A stretch of DNA of 64,000 bases from Candidatus Litorirhabdus singularis (GTDB lineage: Bacteria > Pseudomonadota > Gammaproteobacteria > Pseudomonadales > Halieaceae). Location of the stretch: assembly GCF_026262625.1 (NCBI RefSeq), contig NZ_SHNN01000001.1, positions 496,001 through 560,000 of the forward strand, written 5' to 3'. The stretch's first letter is position 1; every line of letters starts with the position of its first letter. A model generated the notes under the pieces. That model searched no databases and was not told the origin of the DNA. It was given only the letters and a program-made list of their open reading frames with translations. Positions 1 through 8,593 of the stretch are shown here, one piece after another. The translations under genes were made by a program, and so were the position numbers.

Positions 1-2
1 TA

Positions 3-746
3 GCCGTAATTACTGGCGGCAGCGGCGGAATTGGCCGAGCAATGGCAGAGGCCTTTCTAACCGAGGGCGCCCGCGCCGTCATATTGCTGGATCTCGACTT
101 GAGTAGCGTGCAGGCAGCCGCCACCGCCTTGGGTTGTGAAGGGCAGGCCTGCAACGTAACCGACGAGGAGCAATTGTCCGGCGTCATTGACGATATCCTG
201 CAACGCCACGGACAAATAGACCTGTTCTGCTCAAATGCCGGGTCAGCGTCACCGGGCGTACTCACCGACGCCGCGAACGAAGACTGGCAGCAACAGTGGG
301 ATTTACACGTCATGGCTCATCTGTACGCGGCACGAGCGGTGCTACCGGGCATGATTGAGCGCGGTCAGGGTTATCTACTCAACACTGCCTCAGCAGCCGG
401 TTTACTGGCCGCCATCGGCTCAGGACCCTATACCGTGAGCAAAGCCGCAGCCGTAAAGCTGGCAGAATTTCTGGCCATAACCCATGGCGATGACGGTATT
501 GGGGTCTCGGTACTGTGTCCGCAGGGTGTCAACACGGCCATGGCACCAGCCAGTCTGGGCGACGGCCAGACCGATGGCATTATTGAAGCCAGCGAGTTGG
601 CGGCAACTGTGGTGGAAGCGCTGCGTGAAGAGCGCTTTCACGTGCTACCCCACCCTGAGGTGGCCGACTACGTGCGCCGCAAAGGCGAAGATGTAGACCG
701 CTGGTTGCGTGGTATGCGCCGTCTACGCGCCCGCTCTCAGGAGTAA
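3..746 (+). CDS. SDR family oxidoreductase, 5' truncated by window edge
   Basis: The reading frame is open from base 3, so the true start lies outside the window. The visible part begins just before the Rossmann motif TGGSGGIG and continues through NAG, a Ser in the NTASA segment and the catalytic pair Y-TVS-K. These are the hallmarks of a classical NAD(P)-dependent short-chain dehydrogenase. The C-terminus is basic (RRLRARSQE). It lies about 100 bases ahead of an acyl-CoA dehydrogenase pair on the same strand, so a hydroxyacyl or ring-alcohol oxidation role is an inference. Substrate cannot be read from the sequence. Confidence 0.9.
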   Translation, partial: AVITGGSGGIGRAMAEAFLTEGARAVILLDLDLSSVQAAATALGCEGQACNVTDEEQLSGVIDDILQRHGQIDLFCSNAGSASPGVLTDAANEDWQQQWDLHVMAHLYAARAVLPGMIERGQGYLLNTASAAGLLAAIGSGPYTVSKAAAVKLAEFLAITHGDDGIGVSVLCPQGVNTAMAPASLGDGQTDGIIEASELAATVVEALREERFHVLPHPEVADYVRRKGEDVDRWLRGMRRLRARSQE

Positions 747-850
747 GTCAGTCCCCGATACTGCTACCACAGGGCTAGACTTGTGGCCCACAGCAGTCTA
801 ATTTACCCACCCTATTGGCAGCAGCCCGAACTAAAGCGAAGAGGCACACC

Positions 851-2035
851 ATGAATATTGATTTTTCCCCTGAAGAACAGGCGTTCCGCGATGAAGTGCA
901 CGCGTTCCTGCAGGACGAACTACCGCAAGATATTAGCGAGCGAGTAAAACTGGGCCTGCATCTTGAAAAAGAAGATTACGTACGCTGGCAAAAGATTCTC
1001 AATCAGCGCGGCTGGGTAGCACCCAATTGGCCCGTGGAGTACGGCGGCACTGGCTGGAGCTCGACCCAAAAATATATCTGGGAGAACGAACGCACCATGG
1101 CCGGGGCACCTGAGGTGATAGCGTTTGGTACCAAAATGGTGGCGCCGGTTATTTATACCTTCGGTACCGATGAGCAAAAAGAACAGTTTCTACCAGACAT
1201 CTTGGCCAGCAATGTGTGGTGGTGTCAGGGCTATTCTGAGCCGAATTCCGGTTCCGACCTCGCCTCACTGCGCACCAGCGCCGTGCGCGATGGCGATGAT
1301 TACATCGTCAATGGCACCAAGACCTGGACAACATTAGGACAATATGCCGACTGGATGTTTTGTCTGGTGCGCACCGGCGGACCCGAGGTCAAAAATCAGC
1401 AGGCAATTTCATTCTTGCTTATCGATATGACCACCCCCGGCATTACAGTTTCACCTATCTACCTGCTAGACGGCACTCGCGAAGTTAACGAAATACATTT
1501 TGAAAATGTACGGGTACCGGTCAGCAACCGCATCGGTGAGGAGAACGAGGGCTGGACCTACGCCAAGGTTCTGCTCACGCACGAGCGCACCGGTACCGCC
1601 AACGTTGCCAATTCCAAGAGTCGTCTGGCCAGCCTGAAAGAGCGCGCAGCCCAGTCACCACTGGCCACCGACCCTATCTGGCAGCAAAAAGTTGCCGATG
1701 CCGAAATAGAATTGCTGGCACTCGAATATACAGAATTGCGCACTCTGGCGGCAGTCAGCACCGGCAAGGCGCCAGGCCCTGAGTCCTCTATTCTCAAACT
1801 AATTGGCACCGAAGTGCTGCAGGCGATCGACGAATTGAATGTGGAACTGGCAGGTTATTACGGTTCGGCATTCGTGCCAGAGCAGTTTGAACCGGACTAT
1901 AACGATATCATGATTGGCCCGGACCAGACCGCAAACAGTGCGCCGACCTATTTCAATCACCGCAAGACCACTATCTACGGTGGCAGCAACGAGATTCAGA
2001 CCAACATCATCTGCAAGGCCATCCTGGGTCTGTAA
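851..2035 (+). CDS. acyl-CoA dehydrogenase (FadE-like), first of a pair
   Basis: This 394-residue flavoprotein has the acyl-CoA dehydrogenase layout: N-terminal helical domain, the FAD/substrate loop with GYSEPNSGSDLASL, and the C-terminal IYGGSNEIQ segment. I start it at ATG 851, which has GAGG six bases upstream; an in-frame TTG at 815 is open but has no such site. The usual catalytic Glu of the YEG motif is replaced by Gly, as in many FadE-type subunits of steroid or branched acyl-CoA degradation. The next gene follows after 12 bases and is a second acyl-CoA dehydrogenase, which suggests a heteromeric enzyme. Substrate is unknown. Confidence 0.93.
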   Translation: MNIDFSPEEQAFRDEVHAFLQDELPQDISERVKLGLHLEKEDYVRWQKILNQRGWVAPNWPVEYGGTGWSSTQKYIWENERTMAGAPEVIAFGTKMVAPVIYTFGTDEQKEQFLPDILASNVWWCQGYSEPNSGSDLASLRTSAVRDGDDYIVNGTKTWTTLGQYADWMFCLVRTGGPEVKNQQAISFLLIDMTTPGITVSPIYLLDGTREVNEIHFENVRVPVSNRIGEENEGWTYAKVLLTHERTGTANVANSKSRLASLKERAAQSPLATDPIWQQKVADAEIELLALEYTELRTLAAVSTGKAPGPESSILKLIGTEVLQAIDELNVELAGYYGSAFVPEQFEPDYNDIMIGPDQTANSAPTYFNHRKTTIYGGSNEIQTNIICKAILGL

Positions 2036-2047
2036 CGGAGAATTAGC

Positions 2048-3175
2048 ATGGACTTTTCATACAACGAAGAACAGCAGATGCTGAAAGACAGTGTCGGTAA
2101 GTTTGTCAGCCAGGACTACGACTGGGACAGTCGGCGTGCCATCGTGGACAGCGACAGCGGTTATAGCAGCGCGCACTGGAAGCTGTTTGCGGATTTGGGC
2201 TGGCTCACGGTCCCATTTCTGGAAGCCGACGGCGGTCTGGGTGGCAGCGCCGTAGACCTGATAGTAGTGATGGAAGAAATGGGTAAAGGACTGGTGGTAG
2301 AGCCGTTTATGGCCAACACCGTGCTAGCCGGTGGCCTGCTGTCTGCACTGGCGGACAGCGGTCAGAAAGAAGCGCTGCTGGCGCCCTTGATGGCCGGCGA
2401 ACTGCAGCTCGCGCTGGCCTTTGCCGAAACCGAAAACCGCTACGAGCTAAACCAGATTGCCTGTGGCGGTGAGATTAACGGCGACACGCTGGTCATCAAC
2501 GGCCACAAATCGATGGTCCTGAATGGCGGTGTTGCCCAGCAGCTATTGGTTGCTATACGCACCTCCGGTAAGCCAGGAGATGACAGCGGTATCAGTATCG
2601 CGCTGGTGGACGCCAGTGCAGCCGGTGTAAATCGTAAGGAATATACCACTGTGGATGGTCAACGAGCCGCTGACATCTGGTTTGAAAGTGTCTCGATTCC
2701 GGTAACTGCGCTAGTCGGAGCAGACGGCGGCGCTTTGTCAGCACTGCAAGCCACCATTGACCGTGCTGCCTTGGCGGTGTGTGCAGAAGCAGTCGGCGCC
2801 ATGCAGGTATCGCTGACCAAAACCGTGGAATACAGTAAAATACGCAAGCAGTTTGGCGTTAGCCTGTCGACGTTTCAGGCGCTGCAGCACCGTATGGCAC
2901 GCATGTTCATGGAAGTTGAGCAGGCTAAATCGATTTTGCTGATGGCTGCCATGGCTATGGATCATGCCGGTGGTTATGCCCCGCGTGAGCTGTCGGCCGC
3001 CAAAAGCCGCATCGGCAAAGCCGCTCGCAAGGTCTCCCAGGAGTCAGTGCAAATACACGGCGGTATTGGGGTTACCGATGACTTGGATGTGGGCCACTAT
3101 TTTAAGCGGCTGACCAGTATCCAGTATCTGTTTGGCAGTACCGATTGGCACACCCGGCGCTTCGCCGCTGCCTGA
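2048..3175 (+). CDS. acyl-CoA dehydrogenase (FadE-like), second of a pair
   Basis: A 375-residue acyl-CoA dehydrogenase. RKQFG in the middle/C-terminal helical domain and QIHGGIGVTDDLDVGHY near the C-terminus are family signatures. The terminal YEGT/NEIQ element is absent and replaced by FGSTDWHTRR, the form seen in the partner subunit of alpha2beta2 enzymes such as the actinobacterial ChsE type. GGAG precedes the start, and only 12 bases separate it from the upstream dehydrogenase, so the two are almost certainly co-translated and probably form one complex. That complex is inferred from family knowledge, not shown here. Confidence 0.92.
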   Translation: MDFSYNEEQQMLKDSVGKFVSQDYDWDSRRAIVDSDSGYSSAHWKLFADLGWLTVPFLEADGGLGGSAVDLIVVMEEMGKGLVVEPFMANTVLAGGLLSALADSGQKEALLAPLMAGELQLALAFAETENRYELNQIACGGEINGDTLVINGHKSMVLNGGVAQQLLVAIRTSGKPGDDSGISIALVDASAAGVNRKEYTTVDGQRAADIWFESVSIPVTALVGADGGALSALQATIDRAALAVCAEAVGAMQVSLTKTVEYSKIRKQFGVSLSTFQALQHRMARMFMEVEQAKSILLMAAMAMDHAGGYAPRELSAAKSRIGKAARKVSQESVQIHGGIGVTDDLDVGHYFKRLTSIQYLFGSTDWHTRRFAAA

Positions 3176-3190
3176 TGGCGAACACTGAGC

Positions 3191-3219
3191 AGCGGGCGCG
3201 GATAGCGCGCCGCGCCGCT
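3191..3219. terminator. GC-rich stem-loop between convergent genes
   Basis: AGCGG-GCGCG, a five-base loop GATAG, then CGCGC-(CGCG)-CCGCT can fold into a two-part stem with a four-base bulge. It sits in the 44-base gap between the converging acyl-CoA dehydrogenase and SDR genes. The following T run is only three bases, so efficiency as an intrinsic terminator is doubtful. Confidence 0.35.
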
Positions 3220-4053
3220 TTAGTGCATAAAAGCACCGCCACTGACACTCACCATCTGCCCGGTAATGTAGCCGGAGCGTTCTGATGCCAGGAACAACGC
3301 CAGCCAGGCAATGTCTTCAGGACGCCCCAGACGTGGGATCGGCAGTCCGCTCATGTTGTAAAGCGTGCCGTCCGCCAGCGCCTTTTCCATTTCCTCCGGC
3401 CTGCCCATAGTTTCAAAACCAAAGCGATTCCAGAAGCTGCCGGGACCGACGTCCTCAGCATTTTCAGGAACAATCCAGCCAGGGCAAATATTGTTCACAC
3501 GCACGCCCTTTTTAGCCCATTCAAAGGCCAATGATTTGCTGAAAGAGTTAACGAAGCCTTTTACCCCTCCGTAATGCACGATATTGGCAGCGGCCTCACC
3601 CAGCAGCGAGGAGTTGGAAGAAATATTGATGACCGAGCCGCTGCTACGGCCCAACATATCTTTAGCCACCGCCTGACAACAATTCACCACGCCGTCAATA
3701 TTCAACGCGATCTCCCACTTGCGCCCGGCTTCATCAAAATCCTCAAAATCAGACGGGTGTGCGACGCCACCGGCGTTATTCACCAGCACATCGACCGGAC
3801 CAAAAGCCTCATTACACTCGGTAACCATAGCATCGACGGAGGCACGGTCGGTTACATCGCAGGCAATCGGCAAAACCTTGCCAGCAAAGCCCTGCGACTC
3901 TGCATCTAGCGCAATGTTCTGCCCGGTTTCAACATCACGTGAAGCACTTACTACATTGAGCCCCTCGCGGGCGAACTCCATCACCAGACCACGACCGATA
4001 CCACCGCTGCCTCCAGTTACAATCGCTGTCTTGCCAGCTAGTTCCAAATCCAT
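3220..4053 (-). CDS. SDR family oxidoreductase
   Basis: A 277-residue classical short-chain dehydrogenase. It shows TGGSGGIG at residues 13-20, NNAGG near 92, a Ser-rich NISSNSS segment and the YGGVK active site. AAGGAG lies at normal distance before ATG. An insertion after the active site (WNRFGFETMGRPEEMEKAL) makes it longer than the roughly 250-residue family norm. It is the last gene of a minus-strand run DUF1214-like, TetR, SDR, SDR and follows the second SDR by 42 bases. Oxidation of a hydroxy intermediate in lipid or ring breakdown is an inference. Confidence 0.92.
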   Translation of the reverse strand: MDLELAGKTAIVTGGSGGIGRGLVMEFAREGLNVVSASRDVETGQNIALDAESQGFAGKVLPIACDVTDRASVDAMVTECNEAFGPVDVLVNNAGGVAHPSDFEDFDEAGRKWEIALNIDGVVNCCQAVAKDMLGRSSGSVINISSNSSLLGEAAANIVHYGGVKGFVNSFSKSLAFEWAKKGVRVNNICPGWIVPENAEDVGPGSFWNRFGFETMGRPEEMEKALADGTLYNMSGLPIPRLGRPEDIAWLALFLASERSGYITGQMVSVSGGAFMH

Positions 4054-4095
4054 CGTTTTCTCCTTGCGTCTTATCGTGAGTCGATTTGAGCGTGA

Positions 4096-4890
4096 CTACT
4101 GAGGTGTTGCCAGTAGCGCATGCACAGCGCCGTCCACGGGAACCACTGCACCATTGATAAAGCTGGCTCGCGCTGAAGCCAGGAAAACTGCCACGTCGGC
4201 TATTTCCTCAGGGCGACCCAGACGACCGCTTGGCTGGGCATCGTTATAGGCGTCGACACCGCCAGGCAAAGTTTCTAGCCAGGCTCGCAGGCCGGGAGTA
4301 TCCATCGCACCGGGCGAGATCGCATTGGCGCGAATCCCCTGTTGTCCGTATTCAATTGCCACGCTGCGCATCAAACTGATCACCGCCGCCTTGGCACTGC
4401 CATAAACCGCAAGGCCGGCTACCGCACCCAGCCCCGCGCCTGAGGCGGTTGAGGCGGTTGAGAGTATGCATCCTGCGCCGGCAGGCACCATGACTCGCAA
4501 CGCCGCCATAGTCCCGTAGTAAACCGAGTCGAAATTCAACGCCATCAGGCGCCGATATTCAGCGTGGTCAATATCCAGCATAGGGGTCGGAAAAGCGCCG
4601 CCGGCATTGTTAAACATCACATCCAGACTGCCGTAGGTTGTAACCGCCAGCTCTATCAGGGCATCAACCTGAACAGGGTCTGTCATATCACCGACACCCA
4701 CCGTCGCCTGACCACCCCCCGCAACTATCTCACGTACCACCGTAGCCGCGTCGTCAGCCTTGATGTCATTGACGATAACCGCAGCACCTGCAGCAGCAAA
4801 CGCGCGAGCGCTAGCAGCGCCAATACCACCTCCGGCACCGGTTACCACAACGCTCTTGCCACGGTAAGGCAGTTCTATCGCATCACTCAT
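4096..4890 (-). CDS. SDR family oxidoreductase
   Basis: A 264-residue short-chain dehydrogenase with TGAGGGIG at 17-24, NNAGG, a Ser-rich STASTASG segment and YGSAK as the catalytic tetrad region. The C-terminal PVDGAVHALL segment closes the fold as usual. Its ATG overlaps the TGA of the upstream TetR gene by four bases, so the regulator and the enzyme are translationally coupled; the TetR protein probably controls this enzyme. NAD(P)H preference and substrate are not evident. Confidence 0.92.
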   Translation of the reverse strand: MSDAIELPYRGKSVVVTGAGGGIGAASARAFAAAGAAVIVNDIKADDAATVVREIVAGGGQATVGVGDMTDPVQVDALIELAVTTYGSLDVMFNNAGGAFPTPMLDIDHAEYRRLMALNFDSVYYGTMAALRVMVPAGAGCILSTASTASGAGLGAVAGLAVYGSAKAAVISLMRSVAIEYGQQGIRANAISPGAMDTPGLRAWLETLPGGVDAYNDAQPSGRLGRPEEIADVAVFLASARASFINGAVVPVDGAVHALLATPQ

Positions 4891-5489
4891 ACCGGGGACT
4901 CCCTCTTGATTTGCGTGATTAGATAATCCGCTTCAGCGGTCAGTAGTGCGCGGCTGTAAAACCCCGGGTTGTGCAATGCGGCGGCACTGATACCGGTGGT
5001 CATATTAACGATACGGCGCGCCTGCACCTGGGTATCACTGCCAACAGATAGCTCACCGGCTTGCACAGCCACCTTAATATCCTGCTCAAAAGACATGATG
5101 GCGCGGCCAAAGCGTCGGCGCTGGCGTTGGCGCAGCTGCGGCTGAATGGCCGCCAAACTCCAGAATACCAGGCGCACTTTCCATTCATCACGCTCAGCTG
5201 ATGTCATCGGTAGGGTCGCCAATATGCGCTGTCGCAAAGCTGCCAGGCCTTGCAGACCAGCGGTTGCCTTGGTGGCCCGCACTTCGTATCGATGATTCGC
5301 CGAGTCCAGTGCTGCACTGATCAACTGCTCTTTGTCATCAAAGTAGTGCTCAACTACACCCTTGGAATAGCCGCTGGCTTGAGCGATTTCACGAATAGTC
5401 GCCGCCTCCAATCCTCGCGCGGCAATCACCTGGGCCGCGACTGCACTCAGCTCGGCGCGACGTTCGCTATGATCTACAATCTTTGGCAT
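4887..5489 (-). CDS. TetR/AcrR family transcriptional regulator
   Basis: A 200-residue TetR-type repressor. The helix-turn-helix occupies about residues 28-50 (TIREIAQASGYSKGVVEHYF), with the family's typical YF and K following it. The rest is the all-helical ligand domain, with a BetI-like C-terminus (IVNMTTGISAAAL). It sits 12 bases downstream of the DUF1214-like gene and overlaps the next SDR gene by four bases. Control of its own operon by an acyl-CoA or hydrophobic ligand is an inference; no operator was identified. Confidence 0.9.
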   Translation of the reverse strand: MPKIVDHSERRAELSAVAAQVIAARGLEAATIREIAQASGYSKGVVEHYFDDKEQLISAALDSANHRYEVRATKATAGLQGLAALRQRILATLPMTSAERDEWKVRLVFWSLAAIQPQLRQRQRRRFGRAIMSFEQDIKVAVQAGELSVGSDTQVQARRIVNMTTGISAAALHNPGFYSRALLTAEADYLITQIKRESPV

Positions 5490-5501
5490 GCAACAAGTTT
5501 T

Positions 5502-6689
5502 CTAATGACCAAACCGACGCAAAATACCCAGACGCCGCCCCTCTAACTGCAGGCGCCGTTGTTCGGCGTTAATGGAACGGGCTCCTGCGGGTAGAAAACC
5601 CGCTAACTCTGTGGCTGGCATTTGGGCTACCTCGGGCGCCGGATAATGCTCCGCCCCCATCCAACGCACGGTGATATAGCCTTCCACATGACCAGAGGGG
5701 TCCAGCCAATTCGGATGCCCCGGGTCGGTATGTGAAACCACCAGCAGCAGTTCCCCGTTGTCTTCGAGTTGAGCATGGTGACAGTTGGTACTGCACAGTC
5801 GGTATCGGTAATCCATGGTTTCCCACCAGTAGTTACCAAACTCCACCGCCCAGTAATCTGCAGCAGGCGGAATGACTCGCACCACCAGCACTTCGTCTAC
5901 CGGCAACTGCCAATAGCAGATCAACGGCTCACCTCCGGGCGTGGCATCAATCGCGTTGTCGTCCAACTGGCGATAAGACAGGAAGTGGTTCGGCTGAGCT
6001 TTCCATTTGTCCAGCATATCGGCCCAATACCACGTCGACTCGCGCACCCACGCTGCGGCATCGCGCAAACCCTGCTGCAAGCGGGCTGGAGTGAGAACCG
6101 GATCGTGTTGCAGCGGATTGAGCCGATCAATGCGAGCATCCATGGGTTGTTCGTTTTCCCAGTCTGCAAAGAATTGGCGGAAGGTGACCCGCCAGGCACC
6201 CGGGCGGGTCTGGATCCAGTTGCCAGGATGCTCATCGGGGCTGAGAACAATCTCAAAACTGCCATCTGCATCGACGACAATATCCTTATCGATGAGATTA
6301 CCAATGACCGCACCGCCCCAGGGGGTGGCTCCGTCCTCGAGTACGGTCACCGCAAAAAAACGCGCCGTGCCGCGCTGACCGGTAATACGATAGGTATGCT
6401 CACCGTTAATCGGCGCCCCTACATAGAGTGCATCCGTATTGTCCCCGCCCTGCTTACGAACCGGGTCAAAGTAATGCATGAGCTCCGGAAAGTCGGGGTC
6501 GTTATTATCCAAATGAAACTGCAGCGCCAGACTGACATTACGCGCCAGCAACCGCAGCCCCTTGGCTCGGTCAATATCGTGAACCGGTGTGGTATCGCGA
6601 AATACCAGCCCACCGGCCTCCTTGAGCTGGTCACAAAAATCGTCCCAGCTGGCTTTCAGTTGGGGGTCATTGGGGTTGTCGCCATACAT
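5502..6689 (-). CDS. DUF1214-like domain protein
   Basis: A 395-residue protein with no signal peptide or membrane segment. The C-terminal half contains the pattern NWLDPSGHVEGYITVRW and a preceding ELLLVVSHTDPGHP, which I recognise as DUF1214 type. The N-terminal half is unplaced. Family function is not established. It is rich in Trp (for example WYWADMLDKW and NYWWETMDYR), which would suit an aromatic or hydrophobic pocket. It heads the minus-strand run with a TetR regulator and two SDRs, so a shared catabolic role is likely but unproven. Confidence 0.75.
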   Translation of the reverse strand: MYGDNPNDPQLKASWDDFCDQLKEAGGLVFRDTTPVHDIDRAKGLRLLARNVSLALQFHLDNNDPDFPELMHYFDPVRKQGGDNTDALYVGAPINGEHTYRITGQRGTARFFAVTVLEDGATPWGGAVIGNLIDKDIVVDADGSFEIVLSPDEHPGNWIQTRPGAWRVTFRQFFADWENEQPMDARIDRLNPLQHDPVLTPARLQQGLRDAAAWVRESTWYWADMLDKWKAQPNHFLSYRQLDDNAIDATPGGEPLICYWQLPVDEVLVVRVIPPAADYWAVEFGNYWWETMDYRYRLCSTNCHHAQLEDNGELLLVVSHTDPGHPNWLDPSGHVEGYITVRWMGAEHYPAPEVAQMPATELAGFLPAGARSINAEQRRLQLEGRRLGILRRFGH

Positions 6690-6969
6690 AGTCGCTACAC
6701 CTGAATCTTGAGACGCGACACATAATATGCCATACGTCCTAAATAAATCAACGCACTGGCTACAACCAGTATCGACGGCGTATGATGAAAAAGATCAGTT
6801 GCGGGCGCCTTAGCCTTTTGGCAGCATCACTTCTCAATGACCAGCCTGTTCAGCCGAAGCGGGTGCAATTAAACTCGCGCGGCTCGATTACCTGTGCGCC
6901 GACTATGGAAAATCCGGGAGTACTGAGTTTATTGAGCCCTGATAGAAGACTATCGCAGCGCGCGGAGAC

Positions 6970-7254
6970 TCAAAGTAATTTATCAATACGACTGGCCAGC
7001 TCAAAATCGCGCTCGGACAATCCGCCCACGTCGTGGGTGGTCAAATGAATGGCAACCCGGTTGTACACATTCGACCACTCCGGATGGTGATTCATGGTCT
7101 CTGCTAACAGCGCGACCCGGCTCATAAATCCGAAAGCCTCGATAAAGTCTGCGAACACAAACTGCCTGAATATCTTGTCTTCCTGCAGCTCCCAACCCGC
7201 TGCCACTGACATTTTTTCTGCGACCTCAGCGGCCGCCAATTTCTTTGCAAACAT
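6970..7254 (-). CDS. phhB: pterin-4a-carbinolamine dehydratase
   Basis: A 94-residue protein that fits the carbinolamine dehydratase active-site pattern completely: E-TMN-H-H-P, five residues, Y, nine residues, H, eight residues, D (segment from [10 protein letters not shown] to GGLSERD). The enzyme recycles 4a-hydroxy-tetrahydropterin after aromatic amino acid hydroxylation. I start it at the ATG giving [10 protein letters not shown], behind a GGGAG-like site; a longer frame to 7299 is open but lacks support. No phenylalanine hydroxylase gene is adjacent in the window. Confidence 0.9.
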   Translation of the reverse strand: MFAKKLAAAEVAEKMSVAAGWELQEDKIFRQFVFADFIEAFGFMSRVALLAETMNHHPEWSNVYNRVAIHLTTHDVGGLSERDFELASRIDKLL

Positions 7255-7326
7255 AAACCTGCTCCCGCAACTATGCGCCCAGTGTATCAGCGTCGACACT
7301 CACGCATCCGCCAAAACCTCATCTAA

Positions 7327-7446
7327 TCAGCTGCCCAGTTGAAGTCGATCGATCGACGCCAGCACATCCCTGGCCAGCGAGTCCGTCAGAAAGTACTGCA
7401 CATCGCTCAGTTCAATAGCGCCCGAGCGCAGGGTTTTGAGCGGCAC
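7327..7446 (-). CDS. possible 39-residue small protein
   Basis: A GTG-started frame downstream of the SnoaL-fold gene encodes 39 residues ending in DVLASIDRLQLGS. AAGG lies seven bases ahead of the GTG, and the third codon positions are GC-biased as in real genes here. The upstream frame stays open into the SnoaL gene in another phase, so the start is uncertain. It has no recognisable domain, signal or membrane segment. It could be a genuine small gene co-transcribed with its neighbour, or decayed coding sequence. Confidence 0.3.
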   Translation of the reverse strand: MPLKTLRSGAIELSDVQYFLTDSLARDVLASIDRLQLGS

Positions 7447-7460
7447 ACGCGCGCCTTGAT

Positions 7461-7958
7461 TCAGTTCTGACCCGCCAGAATCAATGCTGCGCGCTGGGCA
7501 GCCAGCGCGAATAATTCAGGGTTACCGCGCTGCCAGGTCACATCCAACTGGCACTTACTAATGCGCCAGCCACGCGGAGTACGCACCAGTGAGTTAGTGT
7601 AATAGCCACCGAGAGTGACGAAATTTTCAGCGCTGGTATCAAGATAGATATGTTCAGCCACCATATAAGAGACACAGGTTGCCATATCCCCCGCGATGCT
7701 ATGCACATGATTAGAACTATTGTGCTGGGTGACGTCAAACCCCGGCAGCAGTCCGCGCACCTGCAATACCCACTCATCGACCGCAAGTCGCTCCGGCTCG
7801 CCGCCCGAAAAAGAAGAAAAATCAATATCAACGGTATCGGTAAAGCAGTCACGATATAAGGCCCAGTCGCGTCGATCCGCTCCGGTTGCGTACTGCACTA
7901 CCACGTCACTAATGGCCAGTCGATCAGTCACTCGACGCAGTTCTTCAGCCTCAGCCAT
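7461..7958 (-). CDS. SnoaL/NTF2-fold protein
   Basis: A 165-residue alpha+beta barrel protein. The opening helix (ELRRVTDRLAISDVVVQYATGADRRDW) followed by YRDCFTDTVDIDF, HNSSNHVHSI and GGYYTNSLVRTPRGWRISKCQLDVTW is the usual SnoaL-like layout, seen in polyketide cyclases, ketosteroid isomerase relatives and ring-dioxygenase small subunits. In-frame starts at 7997 (ATG) and 8018 (GTG) are also open; none has a clear ribosome site, so the start is uncertain. The enzyme or binding role cannot be read further. Confidence 0.82.
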   Translation of the reverse strand: MAEAEELRRVTDRLAISDVVVQYATGADRRDWALYRDCFTDTVDIDFSSFSGGEPERLAVDEWVLQVRGLLPGFDVTQHNSSNHVHSIAGDMATCVSYMVAEHIYLDTSAENFVTLGGYYTNSLVRTPRGWRISKCQLDVTWQRGNPELFALAAQRAALILAGQN

Positions 7959-8152
7959 ACTATTACCCAGTCGCCCCATTCGCTGGTATTCAAACATAAA
8001 CCGGCTGGAGCAAGCCACTCAATATATGGAGGGCTTTGGCGGTATACTGTGTTTAATCGCCCGCGTGTCGCATGCAGACCACTGCCGGCACCGTTATTAA
8101 CTGGACAGCGTCGCCACAGACCAAGTCATTCCCAACGCAGTGGAGTATAGCC

Positions 8153-8566
8153 ATGGATTTTTCCGGATTTAACTGGCCTGAAGTGTTGTTGGCAGCACTC
8201 TCGGCCCTCGCCCTGGGTGCGCTTTGGTACGGGCCATTATTGGGCAAAAGGTGGCAGGCTCTCAACCAGCTCAGCGACGAGCAAATCAGCCACGCCAATA
8301 TGAAGCTGATCTTTGCCGCCGCCTTTGTGCTCAACCTGTTTCTCGCTCTGTTCCTGTCACTTTTTATAGAAATAGCCATGATGATGGGCTCGGGTGCTGC
8401 TGCAGGGGCAGCCTTCGGGGTTTTTCTGGGCCTGGTTTTTGTGGCGCCAACATTTGGTGTCAATTATCTATTTGCACGAAGACCACTGCAGCTTTACTTG
8501 ATAGACGCAGGTTACCAACTACTGCAACTGGCGCTGATGGGTGCCATTCTGGGAGCCTGGGTCTGA
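8153..8566 (+). CDS. DUF1761 family membrane protein
   Basis: A 137-residue inner-membrane protein with about four hydrophobic helices. Its N-terminal MDFSGFNWPEVLLAALSALALG followed by ALWYGPLLGKRWQ is characteristic of DUF1761. I start at ATG 8153, with TGGAG seven bases upstream, rather than at the upstream alternative 8072. The family has no assigned biochemical function. It is 27 bases ahead of the TIM-barrel isomerase-like gene and probably shares its transcript. Confidence 0.8.
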   Translation: MDFSGFNWPEVLLAALSALALGALWYGPLLGKRWQALNQLSDEQISHANMKLIFAAAFVLNLFLALFLSLFIEIAMMMGSGAAAGAAFGVFLGLVFVAPTFGVNYLFARRPLQLYLIDAGYQLLQLALMGAILGAWV

Positions 8567-8593
8567 ACACCTGCCACCACAAGGAGAATAAGA

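Noticed and set aside
6782-7048. 88-residue plus-strand frame opening MMKKISCGRLSLL
   Set aside because: It has no ribosome site, a composition unlike neighbouring proteins and overlaps the well-supported dehydratase gene by 79 bases.
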